Assembly (NCBI GenBank): GCA_023445445.1
Contig: JAEXLD010000112.1
Location: 1-64,000 of the forward strand
DNA from: Bacillota bacterium
GTDB taxonomy: Bacteria > Bacillota > Clostridia > Clostridiales > Clostridiaceae
DNA length: 64,000 bases
Reading direction: 5' to 3'
The position numbers were made by a program, and so were the translations under genes. Shown one piece after another: positions 33,140 through 41,811 of the stretch. Each line of letters begins with the position of its first letter. Position 1 is the first letter of the stretch. A model generated the notes under the pieces. That model was given only the letters and a program-made list of their open reading frames with translations. It was not told the DNA's origin and ran no database searches.

Positions 33140-33167
33140 AATAAGGAGCTGTTAGCAGCTCCTTATT
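33140..33167. terminator. Bidirectional terminator, GGAGCTG type
   Basis: Perfect 12-bp stem AATAAGGAGCTG / CAGCTCCTTATT with loop TTAG, between convergent genes. Confidence 0.92.
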
Positions 33168-33178
33168 TAATATGTATT

Positions 33179-33892
33179 TTATTTTCTTAAATCTTCTAAT
33201 ATTTTTGTTTTATCTTTTGTATGCTCATCTACAGATTTGATAATTTTAGCTGGACTACCTGCCACTACAACACCAGAAGGAACATCTTTTGTTACAATAG
33301 AACCAGCAGCGATTACAGCACCATTACCAACACGAACCCCTTCTAAGATTACAGCATTTGCACCAACTAATACATCATCTCCTATTTCACATGGGGATTT
33401 GCTTGGTGGTTCTAAGACACCAGCCACTACAGCCCCAGCACCTATATGAGATCTTTTTCCAATTTTAGCCCTAGCACCAAGGACTGCATTCATATCTATC
33501 ATAGTGCCTTCACCAATTTCAGCACCTATATTAATAACTGCGCCCATCATAATAACGGCGTTTTCTTCTATTTTTACTCTGTCTCTTATTATTGCACCAG
33601 GTTCGATCCTAGCATTAACTTTTAAAAGATTTAGCATAGGAATAGCAGAATTTCTTCTATCATTTTCTAGTCTAAAGTGATTAATTAAAGACTTATTATT
33701 TTCTATAAATTCATTTAGGATATTTGATTCTCCAAATAAAATATAAAAATTATTATTTCCATACCATTCTATATCTTTGAAGTCTGCTTTACTTAAATCT
33801 CCGTTTACGTAGGCTTTAACAGGTGTTGTCTTTACAGAATCTCTTATAAATTTTGCAATTTCATAAGGATCAGTTAAATCATTATAATTCAT
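33179..33892 (-). CDS. dapH: Tetrahydrodipicolinate N-acetyltransferase
   Basis: A 237-residue acyltransferase of the lysine/diaminopimelate pathway (acetyl branch; also named dapD). The N-terminal helical domain (DPYEIAKFIRDSVKTTPVKA) is followed by a left-handed beta-helix of hexapeptide repeats: GAIIRDRVKIEENAVIMMGA, INIGAEIGEGTMIDMNAVLG and VLVGANAVILEGVRVGNGAV, ending in GVVVAGSPAKIIK. It acts on the product of the dapB reaction encoded about 9 kb away. ATG 33892 is preceded by GGGGAGGATTT. Full length for the family. Confidence 0.93.
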   Translation of the reverse strand: MNYNDLTDPYEIAKFIRDSVKTTPVKAYVNGDLSKADFKDIEWYGNNNFYILFGESNILNEFIENNKSLINHFRLENDRRNSAIPMLNLLKVNARIEPGAIIRDRVKIEENAVIMMGAVINIGAEIGEGTMIDMNAVLGARAKIGKRSHIGAGAVVAGVLEPPSKSPCEIGDDVLVGANAVILEGVRVGNGAVIAAGSIVTKDVPSGVVVAGSPAKIIKSVDEHTKDKTKILEDLRK

Positions 33893-33975
33893 AAATAAAT
33901 CCTCCCCAATTAATATTAATTTGAAGAAATTATATCAATATATTGGAAGGATAGCAAGGGTTAGGAAATATAAAA

Positions 33976-33998
33976 TGCAAATAATAAAATTATTTGCA
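33976..33998. promoter_or_regulatory. Perfect palindromic operator candidate upstream of the cobalamin adenosyltransferase gene
   Basis: TGCAAATAAT and ATTATTTGCA form 10-base perfect arms around a 3-base centre. The right arm overlaps the -35 hexamer TTGCAA (33994-33999) of the promoter below, so a bound protein would block transcription. Confidence 0.6.
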
Positions 33999-34022
33999 AG
34001 TAAATTATACTTAATGTAAAAT
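33994..34022 (+). promoter_or_regulatory. Promoter of the cobalamin adenosyltransferase gene
   Basis: TTGCAA, 17-base spacer, TAAAAT. No cobalamin riboswitch fits in the short leader. Confidence 0.6.
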
Positions 34023-34044
34023 CTATAAAAAGGAGTTGATAATA

Positions 34045-34581
34045 TTGAAATTAGAAAAAGGATTAATTCAAGTTTATACAGGAGAAGGGAAAGGAAAAAC
34101 CACAGCAGCTATAGGTCAAGGTATTAGGGCTTATGGAAATGGACTTAAAGTATATATGTTGCAATTTTTAAAAGGTGGCAAAACTGGTGAACTTAAAACA
34201 GTAGATGAACTTGGAGAAAATTTTAAAATATTTAGATTTGAAAAACCTAAGGATTTTACATGGAACTTATCAGAAGAGGAACTTGAAGGATTAAAATTAG
34301 AAATTAGAGATGGATATAATTTTATACTTGAAGTTATTAAGGAAGATAAATGTGATGTTTTAATTATTGATGAAATTATGGCTGTATTGTCAAATAAATT
34401 TCTTACTGTAGAAGAAGTTATATATATATTAGATAATAAACCTAAAACGATGGAAATTATATTAACAGGGAGAAATGTTCCTAAAGAAATAATAGATAAA
34501 AGCAATTTAGTAACAGAAATGAAGTGTATTAAGCATTATTATGAAGAAGGGGTTCCAGCTAGAGAAGGAATTGAATTTTAA
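34045..34581 (+). CDS. Cob(I)alamin adenosyltransferase, CobA/BtuR type
   Basis: A 178-residue P-loop enzyme that puts the adenosyl group on cob(I)alamin. It begins GLIQVYTGEGKGKTTAAIGQ, the family's modified P-loop, followed by VYMLQFLKGGKTGE and the Walker B-like VLIIDEIMAVLSN, and ends with the usual RNVPKEIIDKSNLVTEM-type strand. TTG 34045 was chosen because AAAGGAG is nine bases before; TTG 34036 abuts the site. The aminotransferase gene follows after 17 bases in the same direction. Confidence 0.9.
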   Translation: MKLEKGLIQVYTGEGKGKTTAAIGQGIRAYGNGLKVYMLQFLKGGKTGELKTVDELGENFKIFRFEKPKDFTWNLSEEELEGLKLEIRDGYNFILEVIKEDKCDVLIIDEIMAVLSNKFLTVEEVIYILDNKPKTMEIILTGRNVPKEIIDKSNLVTEMKCIKHYYEEGVPAREGIEF

Positions 34582-34598
34582 ACAATAGGGGGCTAAAA

Positions 34599-35738
34599 AT
34601 GAATGAGAATTTAAATGAGATAAGAATGTCTGGAATAAGAAGGTTTTTTAATAAGGTAAAAAATGTTGATGGGGCGATATCGTTAACCTTAGGGCAACCT
34701 GACTTTAAGACACCAAAAGAAATAAAAAACGAAATGTTAAAAGCAATAAAAGAGGATAAGACTGTATATACAGATAATTTTGGACTCTTAGAATTAAGAA
34801 AAGAAATATCAAGGTATTTAAAAGATAAGGGAATTAATTATGAATATGATGAGATTTGTGTTACTGTTGGTGGAAGCGAAGCTCTATTTTCATCGTTAAT
34901 TACTATTATAAATAGAGGGGATAAAGTTTTAATTCCAACGCCAGCTTATCCAGCATATGAAAATATAGTTAAAATATTAGGTGGAAAAGTTATAAACTAT
35001 AGATTAAAAGATGATTTTTCTTTAGACTTCGAAATTTTAAGAACATTAATAAAAGAAGAAGATATTAAATATATGATCTTATCATATCCTTCAAATCCAA
35101 CTGGAGCTATATTAAGCAAGAATGAATATAATAATTTATTAGAAATTATAAAAGAAAATAATATAACTGTAATAAGTGATGAATTGTATGAATCTCTTTG
35201 TTATGATGAATATTATAGTGTTGCTATGAGTAAAGAGATTATAGATAAGATAATATATATTGGTGGCTTTTCGAAAATGTTTTCAATTACAGGCATTAGA
35301 GTAGGGTTTGTAGCTGCAAAGAAAGAAAAACTTGACCAGATTGGGAAGGTACATCAATATAATGTTTCTTGTACCAACTCAATAGGGCAGTATGGAGTTT
35401 TAGAAGGCCTTAAAAGTGGACTTTATAATGTAGATTATATGAAAGAAGAGTTTATAAAGAGAAAGTCATATGTAGAAGAAAGACTTAGAGAAATGAATAT
35501 AGATTTTATTTCACCTAAGGGAGCTTTTTATATATTTCCCTCTATAAAGAAATATAATTTAAAATCTGAACTATTTTGTGAAAGGCTATTATATGAAGAA
35601 AAAGTTGCTTGTGTTCCGGGGGATGCCTTTGGTGTTGGAGGAGAAGGATTTATTAGAATATCTTATTGTTACTCCCACAAGGAATTAGAAGAAGCATTAA
35701 ATAGAATTGAAAAGTTCATAAATAGATATAATAAATAA
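34599..35738 (+). CDS. Class I/II PLP-dependent aminotransferase
   Basis: A 379-residue fold-type I aminotransferase of the AspC/PatA group. Seen are SLTLGQPDFKTPKEIKNEM, VTVGGSEALFSSLITI, PTPAYPAYENI, SYPSNPTGAILSK (substrate Asn), VISDELYESLCYD, the PLP-lysine segment YIGGFSKMFSITGIRVGF and the C-terminal FIRISYCYSHKEL with the carboxylate-binding Arg. It may serve lysine (N-acetyl-diaminopimelate) or aspartate metabolism; the nearby dap genes allow but do not prove PatA. ATAGGGGG precedes the ATG. Terminated by a perfect hairpin. Confidence 0.88.
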   Translation: MNENLNEIRMSGIRRFFNKVKNVDGAISLTLGQPDFKTPKEIKNEMLKAIKEDKTVYTDNFGLLELRKEISRYLKDKGINYEYDEICVTVGGSEALFSSLITIINRGDKVLIPTPAYPAYENIVKILGGKVINYRLKDDFSLDFEILRTLIKEEDIKYMILSYPSNPTGAILSKNEYNNLLEIIKENNITVISDELYESLCYDEYYSVAMSKEIIDKIIYIGGFSKMFSITGIRVGFVAAKKEKLDQIGKVHQYNVSCTNSIGQYGVLEGLKSGLYNVDYMKEEFIKRKSYVEERLREMNIDFISPKGAFYIFPSIKKYNLKSELFCERLLYEEKVACVPGDAFGVGGEGFIRISYCYSHKELEEALNRIEKFINRYNK

Positions 35739-35785
35739 AAAAACACCCACTAATAAAGTTCTTATTCATATTAGTGGGTGTTTTT
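35739..35785 (+). terminator. Intrinsic terminator
   Basis: AAACACCCACTAATA / TATTAGTGGGTGTTT perfect stem followed by T. Confidence 0.92.
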
Positions 35786-35836
35786 ATGAATAAATATACT
35801 TATAACGACATTTAAATGTGTAAATTATATTATTAA

Positions 35837-35861
35837 ATTTGTTCACTTCTAACGAACAAAT
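35837..35861. promoter_or_regulatory. Inverted repeat, possible operator
   Basis: ATTTGTTC and GAACAAAT, perfect 8-base arms around 9 bases. Unknown factor; could also be a small hairpin. Confidence 0.4.
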
Positions 35862-35988
35862 AAAGCTTAGTGTCCATATAAGTTCATTATAAAAGAATAA
35901 AATAATTTAAAAAATTAATATATTAATAAAAATTAGGAAAAATGAAGGATTAATATTTATACTTGCATAAATGCAGAAAAATAGGGGG

Positions 35989-36002
35989 TGTAAGCGTTTT
36001 CT
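35989..36002 (+). promoter_or_regulatory. CcpA-type cre site upstream of opp
   Basis: TGTAAGCGTTTTCT fits the catabolite responsive element pattern TGNAANCGNWNNCW. It lies about 92 bases before the opp -35, so it may activate, loop, or serve an unseen promoter. Confidence 0.55.
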
Positions 36003-36093
36003 AATTTAGTGGAATATCTTTTAACAATTGAAAAAAAAACAGCATTTTTATTGATACATTATTAAAATAGTCTATGTTATTTTAAAATGTTAA

Positions 36094-36121
36094 TTGACAA
36101 TTTCTTATAATATAATATAAT
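36094..36121 (+). promoter_or_regulatory. Promoter of the opp operon
   Basis: Perfect TTGACA, 16-base spacer, perfect TATAAT; leader of about 50 bases to the oppB start at 36178. Confidence 0.78.
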
Positions 36122-36177
36122 TATTAATATCTACAAATCAGAATGTGCGTAGAATAATGAATGGGGGTTGAACACAA

Positions 36178-37095
36178 ATGGTAAAGTATATAGGAAAGAG
36201 ACTTTTAACTAGTTTAATTACTGTTTGGGCAGTAGTTACTATAGTTTTCTTTCTAGTAAGGATGATGCCGGGTGGTCCATTTGACGGAGAAAAAACTACA
36301 CCTGAGATGAAAGCTCAATTAAATGAGAAATATGGATTGGACAAGCCGGTTGGAGAACAGTATGCAATTTATATGAGAAATCTATTAAAAGGTGACTTTG
36401 GTAAATCAACTAAGTATAAGGGAAGAGATGTTATAACAACAATAAAGAAAAGTTTTCCTAATTCAGCCAAAGTTGGAGCAGTATCAATAGCATTCTCTGT
36501 AGCAGTAGGAGTATCATTAGGAATAGTTGCTGCATTAAAGGCAGGAAAATGGCCAGATTATGTATGTATGATATTAGCTACAATAGGAATAACAATACCG
36601 AGTTTTGTAATGGGAACTTTCTTAATCTATATCTTTACGGTGAAGGCAGGAGTATTGCCAGCAACTGGATTAAGTAAGCCGAAGAATTATATAATGCCAG
36701 TACTTGCACTTTCAGGAAGTTCTATGGCGTTTATTACAAGATTAACAAGAAGTAAATTAATGGACGTATTAAAGTCAGATTATATAAGAACAGCAAAGGC
36801 AAAAGGCTTAAGTGGAAAATCAGTAATATTTAAACATGCATTAAGGAATTCATTAATTCCAGTAGTAACTTATTTGGGACCATTAGTTGCAGGAGTTTTA
36901 ACTGGATCTTTTGTAGTAGAAAAAATATTTGCTATTCCTGGACTAGGTAATGAATTTACTTTATCAATAACTAATAGAGATTATACTTCATTATTAGGAG
37001 TAACAGCATTTTATTGTACACTAATAGTAATATGCAATCTTTTAGTTGATATTGTTTATGTATTAATAGACCCAAGAATTAAGCTTGAAGGTTAA
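36178..37095 (+). CDS. oppB: Oligopeptide ABC transporter permease OppB
   Basis: A 305-residue membrane protein with about six hydrophobic segments, forming half of the peptide channel. The opening MVKYIGKRLLTSLITVWAVV and FFLVRMMPGGPF are characteristic of OppB/DppB, and the cytoplasmic EAA-like loop is YIRTAKAKGLSGKSVIFKHA followed by LRNSLIPVVTYLG. ATGGGGG precedes the ATG. First gene of a complete oppBCDFA operon on one strand. Confidence 0.93.
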   Translation: MVKYIGKRLLTSLITVWAVVTIVFFLVRMMPGGPFDGEKTTPEMKAQLNEKYGLDKPVGEQYAIYMRNLLKGDFGKSTKYKGRDVITTIKKSFPNSAKVGAVSIAFSVAVGVSLGIVAALKAGKWPDYVCMILATIGITIPSFVMGTFLIYIFTVKAGVLPATGLSKPKNYIMPVLALSGSSMAFITRLTRSKLMDVLKSDYIRTAKAKGLSGKSVIFKHALRNSLIPVVTYLGPLVAGVLTGSFVVEKIFAIPGLGNEFTLSITNRDYTSLLGVTAFYCTLIVICNLLVDIVYVLIDPRIKLEG

Positions 37096-37109
37096 TGGGG
37101 GGTAAAAAA

Positions 37110-38069
37110 ATGGAAGATTTAAAAGTTGACTTAAGTATTGATAAAGAATTATTTACTCCTTTAAGTGAAGAGGAAAAAGTTTTTGAAGAAGTTGTAAGAC
37201 CTAGCGTTGGTTATTGGGCTGATGCTTGGAGGAGATTAAAAATTAATAAGGTGGCATTATTTTCATTATTAATGATTATAGTAATTGTTATTTGTGCTTT
37301 CTTAGGACCTATTTTAATGGAAAAAGTCTTAGGATACACATATTATTCAACAAATTTACAAGCAACTGATTTAAGGCCAAGTGCAGAGCACTGGTTTGGA
37401 ACAGATAATTTAGGAAGAGATTTATTCGTAAGAGTAATGTATGGAACTAGATATTCACTAATAATAGCTATATCTGCTGCAGCAATTAATTTAGTTATTG
37501 GTGTTTTATATGGTGGAGTTGCAGGGTTCTTCGGTGGAAGAATAGACAATATAATGATGAGAATAGTAGATGTTTTATATTCTATTCCTACTCAAATATA
37601 TGTAATTATTTTAATGGCTACATTTAAGAAAGAAGGATCTACTGGCCTTGTAACAATAATTTTAGCTATGGCAGTTTCATATTGGGTTGGTATGGCTAGA
37701 ATAGTAAGAGGAGATATTCTTCAATTAAAACAACAAGAATTCGTTCTTGCTGCTAAAGCTTTAGGAGCTTCAAAGACAAGAGTATTATTTAGACATTTAA
37801 TTCCAAACTGTATTGGGTCTATTTTAGTTACACTAACTTTATTTGTCCCTCAAGCAATATTTACTGAAGCCTTTTTAAGTTTCATCGGATTAGGTATTAA
37901 TGCACCACTTGCATCTTTAGGTACTTTAGCAAATGATGCTAGTGGATTATTAAGCACTGCGGCATATCAATTATTATTCCCAGCAGGGGCTATATGTTTA
38001 ATAATTTTAGCATTTAACTTATTTGGTGATGGCTTGACAGAAGCTTTAGATCCTAAGAATAAGAAATAG
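37110..38069 (+). CDS. oppC: Oligopeptide ABC transporter permease OppC
   Basis: A 319-residue membrane protein, the second half of the peptide channel. It has the long N-terminal cytosolic part of OppC (RPSVGYWADAWRRLKINKVA), then the HWFGTDNLGRDLFVRVMYGT family motif, and the coupling loop QQEFVLAAKALGASKTRVLF followed by RHLIPNCIG. ATG 37110 was chosen: GGGGGG lies seven bases upstream and the earlier ATG 37095 overlaps that site and the oppB stop. Six hydrophobic stretches are visible. Confidence 0.93.
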   Translation: MEDLKVDLSIDKELFTPLSEEEKVFEEVVRPSVGYWADAWRRLKINKVALFSLLMIIVIVICAFLGPILMEKVLGYTYYSTNLQATDLRPSAEHWFGTDNLGRDLFVRVMYGTRYSLIIAISAAAINLVIGVLYGGVAGFFGGRIDNIMMRIVDVLYSIPTQIYVIILMATFKKEGSTGLVTIILAMAVSYWVGMARIVRGDILQLKQQEFVLAAKALGASKTRVLFRHLIPNCIGSILVTLTLFVPQAIFTEAFLSFIGLGINAPLASLGTLANDASGLLSTAAYQLLFPAGAICLIILAFNLFGDGLTEALDPKNKK

Positions 38070-38081
38070 GAGGAATGACGA

Positions 38082-39089
38082 ATGAGTAAGTTATTGGAAG
38101 TTAAAAATTTGAAGACCTCCTTTAGAACACATATAGGTGATGTACAAGCTGTTAGAGGAGTTTCTTTATATTTAAATAAAGGAGAAGCTTTAGGAATTGT
38201 TGGAGAATCTGGTTGTGGTAAGTCAGTTACTATGATGTCAATTATGAGATTGTTAGCAGATAATGCAATTATTGAAGCAGACGAAATAAAATTTAATGAA
38301 GAAGATATAACAAATCCAACTGAAGATGATATGCAAGAAATTAGGGGAAATGAAATGGCAATGATATTCCAAGACCCTATGACATCTTTAAATCCTTTAT
38401 TTACAGTTGGAGATCAATTAACAGAACATTTAATTAAACATAAGAAAATAAGTAAAAAAGAAGCTACTAAAGTAGCAATAAAAATGCTTGATATGGTAGG
38501 GATTCCAAGTCCAGAAAGCAGACTAAAGCAATATCCACATGAATTTTCAGGTGGTATGAGGCAAAGAGTTATGATTGCTATGAGTTTAATTTGTGATCCT
38601 AAGCTTATAATAGCAGATGAACCTACTACAGCATTGGATGTTACAATACAAGCTCAAATTTTAGATTTAATGAAAGATCTTAAAAATAAAATAAATACTT
38701 CAATTATTTTAATAACTCACGATTTAGGAGTAGTTGCAGATCTTTGTACTAGAATTAATGTTATGTATGGTGGGATAATTGTAGAAGAAGGTTCAGATGA
38801 AGATATTTTCTATAATGGAAAGCATCCATATACATGGGGATTATTAAATAGTGTACCTAACCCTAAGAGTGAAATAAAAGAAAGATTGACACCAATAGAA
38901 GGACAACCACCAGATTTGTTAAAACCACCAGTTGGATGTCCATTCGCAGCAAGATGCAAATATGCAATGAAGGTTTGTATAGAAAAGCAACCACCATTGT
39001 TTGATGTGTCTGAAGGACATAGAGTTGCTTGTTGGTTATGTCATGAAAATGCACCAAAGGTTGAGTCACCAATAAGGAGGGAAGAATAA
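38082..39089 (+). CDS. oppD: Oligopeptide ABC transporter ATPase OppD
   Basis: A 335-residue ATPase of the peptide importer. Walker A is GESGCGKSVTMMSIMRLL near residue 40, the Q-loop MIFQDPMTSLNPL, signature EFSGGMRQRVMIAMSLI, Walker B LIIADEPTTALDVTIQAQIL. The C-terminal oligopeptide domain carries cysteines typical of OppD/OppF (PVGCPFAARCKYAMKVC), proposed to bind an iron-sulfur cluster in some homologues. AGGAGG precedes the ATG; the stop overlaps oppF by one base. Confidence 0.94.
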   Translation: MSKLLEVKNLKTSFRTHIGDVQAVRGVSLYLNKGEALGIVGESGCGKSVTMMSIMRLLADNAIIEADEIKFNEEDITNPTEDDMQEIRGNEMAMIFQDPMTSLNPLFTVGDQLTEHLIKHKKISKKEATKVAIKMLDMVGIPSPESRLKQYPHEFSGGMRQRVMIAMSLICDPKLIIADEPTTALDVTIQAQILDLMKDLKNKINTSIILITHDLGVVADLCTRINVMYGGIIVEEGSDEDIFYNGKHPYTWGLLNSVPNPKSEIKERLTPIEGQPPDLLKPPVGCPFAARCKYAMKVCIEKQPPLFDVSEGHRVACWLCHENAPKVESPIRREE

Positions 39090-40072
39090 TGGAAAAGAAT
39101 AATGATGTTATTTTAGAAGTTAAAAATCTTTGTAAGTACTTCCCTGTAAATAAAGGTCTTTTTGCTAAAAAAAGCTTTGTTAAAGCTGTAGATAATGTTT
39201 CATTTTCTATAAAAAGAGGAGAAACATTAGGTTTAGTTGGTGAATCAGGTTGTGGAAAGACTACTACTGGAAGAACAATATTAAAGTTATATGAACCAAC
39301 ATCAGGTCAAATTATATTTAATGGTGAAGATATAACTAACTTCAGTGAAAAAAGAATGGTTTCTTTAAGAAAGAATATGCAAATGATATTCCAAGATCCA
39401 TATGCATCATTAAATCCTAGAATGACTGTTGGCGACATTATTGGTGAAGCTATAGACATTCATGGATTATATAAGGGTGAAGAAAGAACTAAAAGAATAA
39501 GATATCTTTTAGATAGAGTTGGACTTAATGGAAGTCATATAAATAGATATGCTCATGAATTTTCAGGTGGGCAAAGACAAAGAATTGGAATTGCAAGAGC
39601 ACTTGCAGTACAACCAGATTTTATAGTGTGTGATGAGCCTATATCAGCATTGGATGTATCCATCCAAGCACAAGTTATTAATATGTTAGAAGAACTTCAA
39701 GAAGAATTTGGACTAACATATTTATTTATAGCTCATGACTTATCAATGGTTAAGCATATATCAACACATATAGGTGTTATGTATTTAGGTCAAATGGTTG
39801 AAAAGGGGCCTGCTGATGACGTGTATTTAAAGCCTAAGCATCCATACACTCAAGCATTACTTTCAGCTGTTCCTATAGCAGATCCTAAGGTGGCTAAATC
39901 TAATAAGAGAATAGTGCTACAAGGTGATATACCTTCACCAATAGATCCAGCACCTGGATGTAGATTTAAAGCAAGATGTAAATATGCTATGCCAATTTGT
40001 GGTGAAACTGATCCAGAACTTAAGGAAGTTGAACCAGGACACTTTGTATCGTGTCATCTATTTAATAAATAG
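39089..40072 (+). CDS. oppF: Oligopeptide ABC transporter ATPase OppF
   Basis: A 327-residue partner of OppD. It has GESGCGKTTTGRTILKLYEP (Walker A), MIFQDPYASLNPRMTVGDII, EFSGGQRQRIGIARALAVQP (signature) and FIVCDEPISALDVSIQAQVI (Walker B), and ends with the Cys-containing APGCRFKARCKYAMPICGE region. It overlaps the oppD stop (TAATG). OppD and OppF together energise the OppBC channel. Confidence 0.94.
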   Translation: MEKNNDVILEVKNLCKYFPVNKGLFAKKSFVKAVDNVSFSIKRGETLGLVGESGCGKTTTGRTILKLYEPTSGQIIFNGEDITNFSEKRMVSLRKNMQMIFQDPYASLNPRMTVGDIIGEAIDIHGLYKGEERTKRIRYLLDRVGLNGSHINRYAHEFSGGQRQRIGIARALAVQPDFIVCDEPISALDVSIQAQVINMLEELQEEFGLTYLFIAHDLSMVKHISTHIGVMYLGQMVEKGPADDVYLKPKHPYTQALLSAVPIADPKVAKSNKRIVLQGDIPSPIDPAPGCRFKARCKYAMPICGETDPELKEVEPGHFVSCHLFNK

Positions 40073-40130
40073 TTAGCTATTGCGTTAAGCAATTTCTATA
40101 AATAATAAATATATTAAGGGGGAAAAAACA

Positions 40131-41774
40131 ATGAAGAGCAATAAGCTTAGAAAAATTTGTGCAGTTGCACTAACACTTGCTCTTGGAATGTCTGTTTTTG
40201 CAGGATGTGGAAACAGTAGTTCAGGAGATGATGGAAGAAAATTAATTTATAATTTAGGAGAAGATCCAGAAACAATCGATCCTACATTAAATACTTCATC
40301 AGGGGCAGGTTCAATAATTGACAATGCATTTGAAGGTTTAATGAGCCTTGATGATAATGAAAAGGCAACTTATGGAGTTGCTGAAAAAATGGATATTTCT
40401 GATGATAATTTAGTGTACACTTTCACTTTAAGAAAGGATGCTAAATGGTCTGATGGAGAACCAGTTACAGCAAAAGATTTTGAGTATTCATGGGTAAGAG
40501 CTTTAACTAAAGAAACTGCTGCTGAATATAACTATCAATTATTCTACATTAAGAATGGTGAAAAGTTCTATAATGGAGAAGCTACTAGAGATGATTTAGG
40601 TATTGAAGTTGTAGATGATCATACACTTAAAGTTACATTAGAAGCTCCTACAGCTTATTTCCCAGAACTTACTTCATTTACTACTTATATGCCATTAAGA
40701 GAAGATATAGTATCTGCTAATCCAGAAGGATGGGCTACTGAACCAGAAACTTATGTTTCAAATGGACCTTTCAAACTAGTTCAATGGGATATGAAGGATC
40801 AATTAGTATTTGAAAAGAACAAAGAATATTGGAATGCTAAAGAAGTTAAACTTCCTGGTATAGTTTGGAAATTAGTTACAGATGAAAATACTGCTTATGC
40901 TTCTTTAAAAGCTGGAGAATTTGATGCTGTTCATACAGTTCCAACAGCAGAAATTGCAAATGGACAAGCAGAAGGATTAGTTACAATATATCCTAACTTA
41001 GGAACATACTTCTTAGCTATAAACGTTGGTAAGCAAGATACATTACCAGAAGATGCTAAGAAAGCTTTAAGTAATGAAAAAGTAAGAAAGGCTTTAACTA
41101 TATCAATAGATAGAAAAGCTATAACTGAAAATGTTACTAAATCAGGACAAGTTCCTGCATATAGCTATGTTCCACAAGGAATTTTAAATGATAAAGGTGA
41201 AGATTTTGCTGATAGACAATATTATGATGCAAATAAACCTAATATAGATGAAGCTAAGAAATTATTAGCTGAAGCTGGATATCCAAATGGTGAAGGACTT
41301 CCTACTATAGAATTTATGTATAATACTGAAGGAGCTCACAAATTAGTTGCTCAAGCTATACAACAAGACTGGGCTAAAATTGGTGTTAATGTTTCATTAA
41401 CTAACCAAGAATGGAAGGTATTCTTAAATACAAGACAACAAGGACAATATGAAATAGCTAGACATGGTTGGATAGGTGACTATGTTGACCCTATGACATT
41501 CTTAGATATGTGGTTAACTGGTGGCGGAAACAATGATGCTGGTTACTCAAATGCTAAATACGATGAATTAGTTAATGCTGCTAAAGTAGAAGGCGATTTA
41601 AATAAGAGATGGGATCTTATGAAGGAAGCTGAAGATGTATTAATGAATGATATGCCAATAATTCCTTTATACTATTACACTCAAGTTAAAGCATTTAACA
41701 AAGATGTTAAGGGAATCAGAGTTTCAGGATTAGGTCACGTATACTTATACGATGCATATTTTGAAGCACAATAA
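40131..41774 (+). CDS. oppA: Oligopeptide-binding lipoprotein OppA
   Basis: A 547-residue lipoprotein that captures peptides outside the membrane. The signal peptide ends in the lipobox VFAGC with the lipidated cysteine at residue 26. The mature protein follows SBP_bac_5: YNLGEDPETIDPTLNTSSGA, FTLRKDAKWSDGEPVTAKDF (the family WSDGxPVTAxDF motif), and a C-terminal RHGWIGDYVDPMTFLDMW. AAGGGGG precedes the ATG. As the last gene after a 58-base gap it may be the most strongly translated. A perfect terminator follows. Confidence 0.93.
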   Translation: MKSNKLRKICAVALTLALGMSVFAGCGNSSSGDDGRKLIYNLGEDPETIDPTLNTSSGAGSIIDNAFEGLMSLDDNEKATYGVAEKMDISDDNLVYTFTLRKDAKWSDGEPVTAKDFEYSWVRALTKETAAEYNYQLFYIKNGEKFYNGEATRDDLGIEVVDDHTLKVTLEAPTAYFPELTSFTTYMPLREDIVSANPEGWATEPETYVSNGPFKLVQWDMKDQLVFEKNKEYWNAKEVKLPGIVWKLVTDENTAYASLKAGEFDAVHTVPTAEIANGQAEGLVTIYPNLGTYFLAINVGKQDTLPEDAKKALSNEKVRKALTISIDRKAITENVTKSGQVPAYSYVPQGILNDKGEDFADRQYYDANKPNIDEAKKLLAEAGYPNGEGLPTIEFMYNTEGAHKLVAQAIQQDWAKIGVNVSLTNQEWKVFLNTRQQGQYEIARHGWIGDYVDPMTFLDMWLTGGGNNDAGYSNAKYDELVNAAKVEGDLNKRWDLMKEAEDVLMNDMPIIPLYYYTQVKAFNKDVKGIRVSGLGHVYLYDAYFEAQ

Positions 41775-41783
41775 CAATAAAGG

Positions 41784-41811
41784 AAGAAGAGTCTTTTGAC
41801 TCTTCTTTTTT
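41784..41811. terminator. Bidirectional terminator after oppA
   Basis: AAGAAGAGTC / GACTCTTCTT with loop TTTT and a T-run; its right edge touches the stop codon of the small minus-strand gene. Confidence 0.92.

Larger units (their letters stand above)
35786..36177. other. Long control region upstream of the opp operon
   Basis: About 390 bases without a gene. It contains the inverted repeat 35837-35861, a cre-like site at 35989-36002 and the opp promoter at 36094-36121. The rest is A/T-rich without a clear structure. Confidence 0.55.

Noticed and set aside
33893..34044. Cobalamin riboswitch before the adenosyltransferase gene
   Set aside because: No B12-box (GCCACTG-like) sequence, and the transcript leader is too short.
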